DNA of 64,000 nt, taken from positions 744,001 through 808,000 of the forward strand of contig QRFJ01000298.1 of assembly GCA_006176705.1 (NCBI GenBank), read 5' to 3'. The DNA comes from Cocos nucifera. Lineage: Eukaryota > Streptophyta > Magnoliopsida > Arecales > Arecaceae. The translations under genes were made by a program, and so were the position numbers. Positions 60,882-64,000 of this stretch are shown here, one piece after another (position 1 is the first letter of the stretch; every line of letters starts with the position of its first letter). The notes below the pieces were generated by a model. That model did no database searches, was not told the origin of the DNA, and saw only the letters and a program-made list of their open reading frames with translations.

Positions 60882-62602
60882 AACTCCCACTTGACCTAAA
60901 GCTAATTGGTTATAAATCTAAGTTCCATCTTCTCAAGATGGGCTTCAATCTTTTGCTGGCCTAACGACTTTGTGAGTGGGTGAGTGGGTCCGTCGCATTG
61001 TCTGTGGAGTCGACTCTCTTGACCTTGACGTAACCCTTCTCGAGGTAATCGTGGATGAGGTGGTATCACCGCTCGATGTGCTTGAATTTTTTATGAGACC
61101 TCGACTTCTTAGCAAGGGCTATGGTGACATTATTGTCGTAGTAAAGAGGAATGGCATCTGATGGCATCACTCCGATCTCTGCAGCAAACTTTTTGTACCA
61201 AAATGCCTCCTTCGCAGCTTCTAATGCAGCGATGTATTCTGCTTCCATGATGGAATCTACTATCATTGTCTGCTTGAAACTCTTCCAACTGATAGTGCCA
61301 CCATTACACACAAATAGACTCCCAGATGTCGACTTTCGATCATCTAAATCGGACATAAAATCCAAGTTTGTATACCCCTGGACTTGGAGTTCTCCATTAC
61401 CAAAAACCAACAACATATCCTTAGTTCTTCTCTAGTACTTAAGGATACATTTCACAGAAGTCCAGTGTTCTTCACCTAGATTCAATTGATATCTACTCAT
61501 GACACTCACAACATGGGCTATATCAAGTCACGTACATAACATGGCATACATGAGACCCCCTATGGCTGAAGCATAAGGGATCTTGCTCATGTGTTCTATC
61601 TCCTCAGGTGTGCTAGGGCACATCTTCTTGGAGAGATGAATTCCATGTCTGAAGGATACCAAACCCCTCTTAGAGTTTTTCATGCTAAACCTCTTTAGCA
61701 CTTCCTCTATGTGCATATTCTATAAAAGTCCTAGCATCCTATTTGGTCTATCTCTATAGATCTTAATTCCTAGAATAAAGGATGCTTCTCCTAGATCTTT
61801 TGTAGAGAATTCTTTGGATAACCATATTTTAACTATGGTCAACATGGGAATATCATTCCCAATAAGGAGGATATCATCCACTACAATACGAGGAAGATAA
61901 CAACGCTCCCACTGATCTTTTTGAAGACACATGGTTCCTTCTTATTTTTGATGAAACTAAATAATTTGATCACATCATTAAAATGAGTATTCTAACTCTG
62001 AGATGCTGGTATATTAAAGTATGATGATTGCTATGATCTAGCTGGATGTGAAATCTAGCGGTTGTTCCATATAGATATCTTCCTCAAGGTATCTATTTAA
62101 AAATATTATTTTCACATCCATTTGCCATATTTCATAATCAAAATAGGCTGCAATAGCAAGCAATATGTGGATGAATTTCATCATAGCTATTGATGAAAAG
62201 GTATCCTGATAGTCAATGCCTTCACATTGACTATACCTTTTTGCCACTAATCTAGCTTTGAATGTCTCCACATTCCCATCTGCACCAATCTCTCTTGTAG
62301 ATCCATTTACACCCAATAGGTACTATACCTTTTGGTGGATCTACCAAGGTCCAGACTTGGTTTGAGTGCATTGAGTCAATTTCTAACTTCATTGCCTCTA
62401 ACCATTTCTTGAAGTCGATATCCGATATCGTCTCGTCATAGGTTTTGGGATCATCACCATGAACCCCATTACCTACGAGGAATATTTTCTTTGCTTCCTC
62501 TGAAATAGTACCTAAGTACCTCTCAGGGGGATGGAAAATCCTTTCCGATCTATAAGGTGGAGGAGGTAGTGATTGAATTGGCTCAACCTGATTTGGTTTC
62601 AT
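60882..62602 (-). pseudogene. Element G RT and RNase H, copy right of gap
   Basis: The RT linker at 62602-62252 (LPPPPYRSERIFHPPERYLG, WLEAMKLEIDSMHSNQVWTL) leads into EIWQMDVKIIFLNRYLEED (62316-62038). A stretch at 62008-62040 is unlike the other copy and replaces the region that should encode YGLKQAS. Then VVDDILLIGNDIPML (61932-61720) carries the one-base loss in the YVDD region, followed by EEVLKRFSMKNSKRG (61716-61528). RNase H at 61416-61066 has YTNLDFMSDLDDRKSTSGS, IMEAEYIAALEAAKEAFWY and PLYYDNNVTIALAKK, so the catalytic Asp missing from copy one is present here. Confidence 0.8.
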
Positions 62603-62639
62603 TTGGTCCTTAGCTCGTTACTTTTGTGAGACTTTCTCC

Positions 62640-63600
62640 TCGAGCTTGATCTGCTTTCCAATGCCACTATCTTGAATAAACTATTTTTCAAGAAAGATGG
62701 CATGTTGACTCATAATCACATTATGATCTTCTAGAATATAAAAATAATATCCTAATGACTCTTTAGGATATCCTATAAATTGAGCTCTAAAAGATCTATA
62801 GTCTAACTTATCCGCTTGTTGTCTTTTGACATGAGTCGGACAATCCCAAATTTTGAGATGACTCAGACTTGGTTTCTTACCATGCCATATCTCATACGGT
62901 GTGGTAGGAACGATTTTGGAAGAAACCCTATTCAGTAAGTATATTGCAGTTAATAAACTATGTCCCCAAAGAAAATCAAGAAGGTCTGTGAAGCTCATCT
63001 AGATTGGACCATATCTAATAGGGTCTGGTTCCTCCATTCTGAAACCCCATTGAGTTGAAGTATTTCAGATGGAGTCCATTGAGAGATTATGTCATTTTCC
63101 TTAAGATAGTCTAGGAATTTCCAACTAAGGTATTCACCTCCTCAATCTGATCAAAGAACCTTAATGGATTTTTCAGTTTGCTTCCCTACTTCATGTCTGA
63201 ATTCCTTGAACTTTTCAAAAGCTTCAGACTTGTGTCTCATAAGATACACATATCCATACCTAAATAAATCATCGATAAAGATTATGAGTAGACAAAGTTG
63301 CCTCTAGTCGGCACATCAAATGGGCCGCACACATCAGTATATACTAGGGCAAGAAGATCCGTGGCCCTTTTCCCATATCCTACAAAAGGGAGCTTAGCCA
63401 TTTTGCCATGAAGACAAGATTCACAAATTGGATATGACTCAAAAGTCAACAGACTCAATAGCCTGATATTTTCTAATTTGTTAACCCTATCTTCTGCTAT
63501 ATGATCTAGTCTTAGGTGCCATAGATACCTATCATTTAGACTATCCCTTGGTCATTTCATGGCATTCATATTTTGCTCGATATTAAAAATAGATACATCA
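62640..63600 (-). pseudogene. Element G integrase
   Basis: The C-terminal block at 62998-62681 is well kept: HSLLTAIYLLNRVSSKIV, TPYEIWHGKKPSLSHLKIWD, FIGYPKESLGYYFY. Upstream, the core around 63060-63420 has TPPETPQ-like and SDQGGEYLS-like wording (the Arg and one frame altered) and LVYTDVCGPFDVPTRGN with the first Asp. Frame breaks at about 63290 and 63000 separate these blocks. Confidence 0.78.
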
Positions 63601-63608
63601 ATATGTAA

Positions 63609-63989
63609 CTAGTAAAGACCATTAATAAGAAAACCACTTGCAATTTTATTTCTTTCATAAAGAATGTTACAATGGTCCTTAAGAAAATTAATTACATAGT
63701 CTTCTAGTGCTAGGCATGAAACAAAAATCAAATTCCTGCTTGCTGCAGGTACATAATAATAATCTTTTAATACTAAGTCTAAACCAAATGGTAGTCGAAG
63801 AGGATATGTTCCCATGGCCACAACAGCAACTCTTGCTCCATTTCTAATGCATAGGATCATCTCACCATCCCTCAGCCTCCTGCTATCCTCAAGATCCTGC
63901 ATAGAAGTGCACAAATGAGCACTAGAACCAAAGTCAAGCACCCAACTGGATGTAGAAAAAACCATAAGGTTAGACTCAATAACAAGCAT
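63609..63989 (-). pseudogene. Element G protease and GAG-pre-integrase
   Basis: An open frame of 126 codons begins MLVIESNLMVFSTSSWVLDF. The protease motif is DFGSSAHLCTSMQ, with catalytic Asp kept but the Ser of DSG changed to Phe. EDSRRLRDGEMILCIRNGAR, NLIFVSCLALEDYV and NKIASGFLINGLY follow. The gag part lies beyond the right edge. Confidence 0.8.
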
Positions 63990-64000
63990 ACCTCCAAAAG

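Larger units (their letters stand above)
55262..64000 (-). mobile_element. Ty1/copia element G, Angela-like, minus strand, runs off the right edge
   Basis: It is a relative of C and E. It has a 3' LTR (55262-57545), polypurine tract and pol. A 25-N gap interrupts it, and after the gap the LTR end and pol are present a second time (59531-62860), then continue uniquely through integrase to protease at 63989. The simplest reading is one element whose middle was assembled twice. Its 5' LTR and right target duplication are outside the window; the left flank is AGCAT. Confidence 0.83.

Noticed and set aside
59506..62860. A second, tandem copia element after the gap
   Set aside because: The text repeats the left side almost exactly, restarts mid-LTR, and errors cluster at the gap. 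An assembly duplication is simpler.
1..64000. Host gene, tRNA, rRNA or small-RNA gene
   Set aside because: Every sizeable open frame is explained by retroelement coding parts or their antisense. I recognised no tRNA cloverleaf or rRNA wording beyond primer sites. A covariance-model scan would be needed to exclude small RNA genes.
1..64000. A novel biological system such as a defence or biosynthetic cluster
   Set aside because: No cluster of non-retroelement genes exists in the window. The content is accounted for by eight LTR retrotransposons.

Overview
The window looks like intergenic, repeat-rich nuclear DNA of a flowering plant. It is AT-rich, has no recognisable host gene, rRNA or tRNA, and is almost entirely LTR retrotransposon sequence. 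The Angela/BARE-like copia and Tat-like gypsy types, the tRNA-iMet primer sites (TGGTATCAGAGC and decayed variants) and the LTR styles resemble large monocot genomes, perhaps a palm. That taxonomic guess is from memory of family resemblance and was not tested.

Layout. The base of the structure is element B, a minus-strand Ty1/copia element cut into pieces by later insertions. Left part: a SIRE-like LTR end (1-813, +) sits in the 3' LTR of copia element A (814-9489, -). A in turn sits in the 3' LTR of B (B remnant 9490-9802, RNase H to 10248). Middle: copia element C (10249-41482, +, target duplication ACACA/ACATA) splits B's pol. Element D (16252-37152, +, LTRs of about 3.05 kb) splits C's integrase. 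Element E (20207-30568, -, perfect target duplication AGATT) splits D's leader. B resumes at 41488 and ends in its 5' LTR (44688 to about 46645).

Right part: a Ty3/gypsy Tat-lineage element F (about 46646-55261, +) follows. It has a gag, protease, RT, two RNase H domains and integrase. Its LTR U3 contains two tandem arrays, with periods of 81 bp and 45 bp. Another copia element G (55262 to beyond 64000, -) begins just downstream of F. A 25-N gap at 59506-59530 is flanked by two nearly identical copies of about 3.3 kb of G (56198-59505 and 59531-62860). These differ mainly by single-base indels clustered near the gap, which looks like an assembly duplication.

All coding regions carry stops, frameshifts or lost catalytic residues. 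Element E is the best preserved: protease DSGSS, integrase D-D-E and RT YVDD are all readable. Each autonomous element would have worked as a unit: the LTR promoter drives a gag-pol RNA, protease cuts the polyprotein, RT and RNase H copy the RNA from the tRNA primer, and integrase inserts the copy. No convincing undescribed biological system was found. The most unusual structures are the U3 tandem arrays of F, the phased palindromes in D's LTRs and the depth of nesting.
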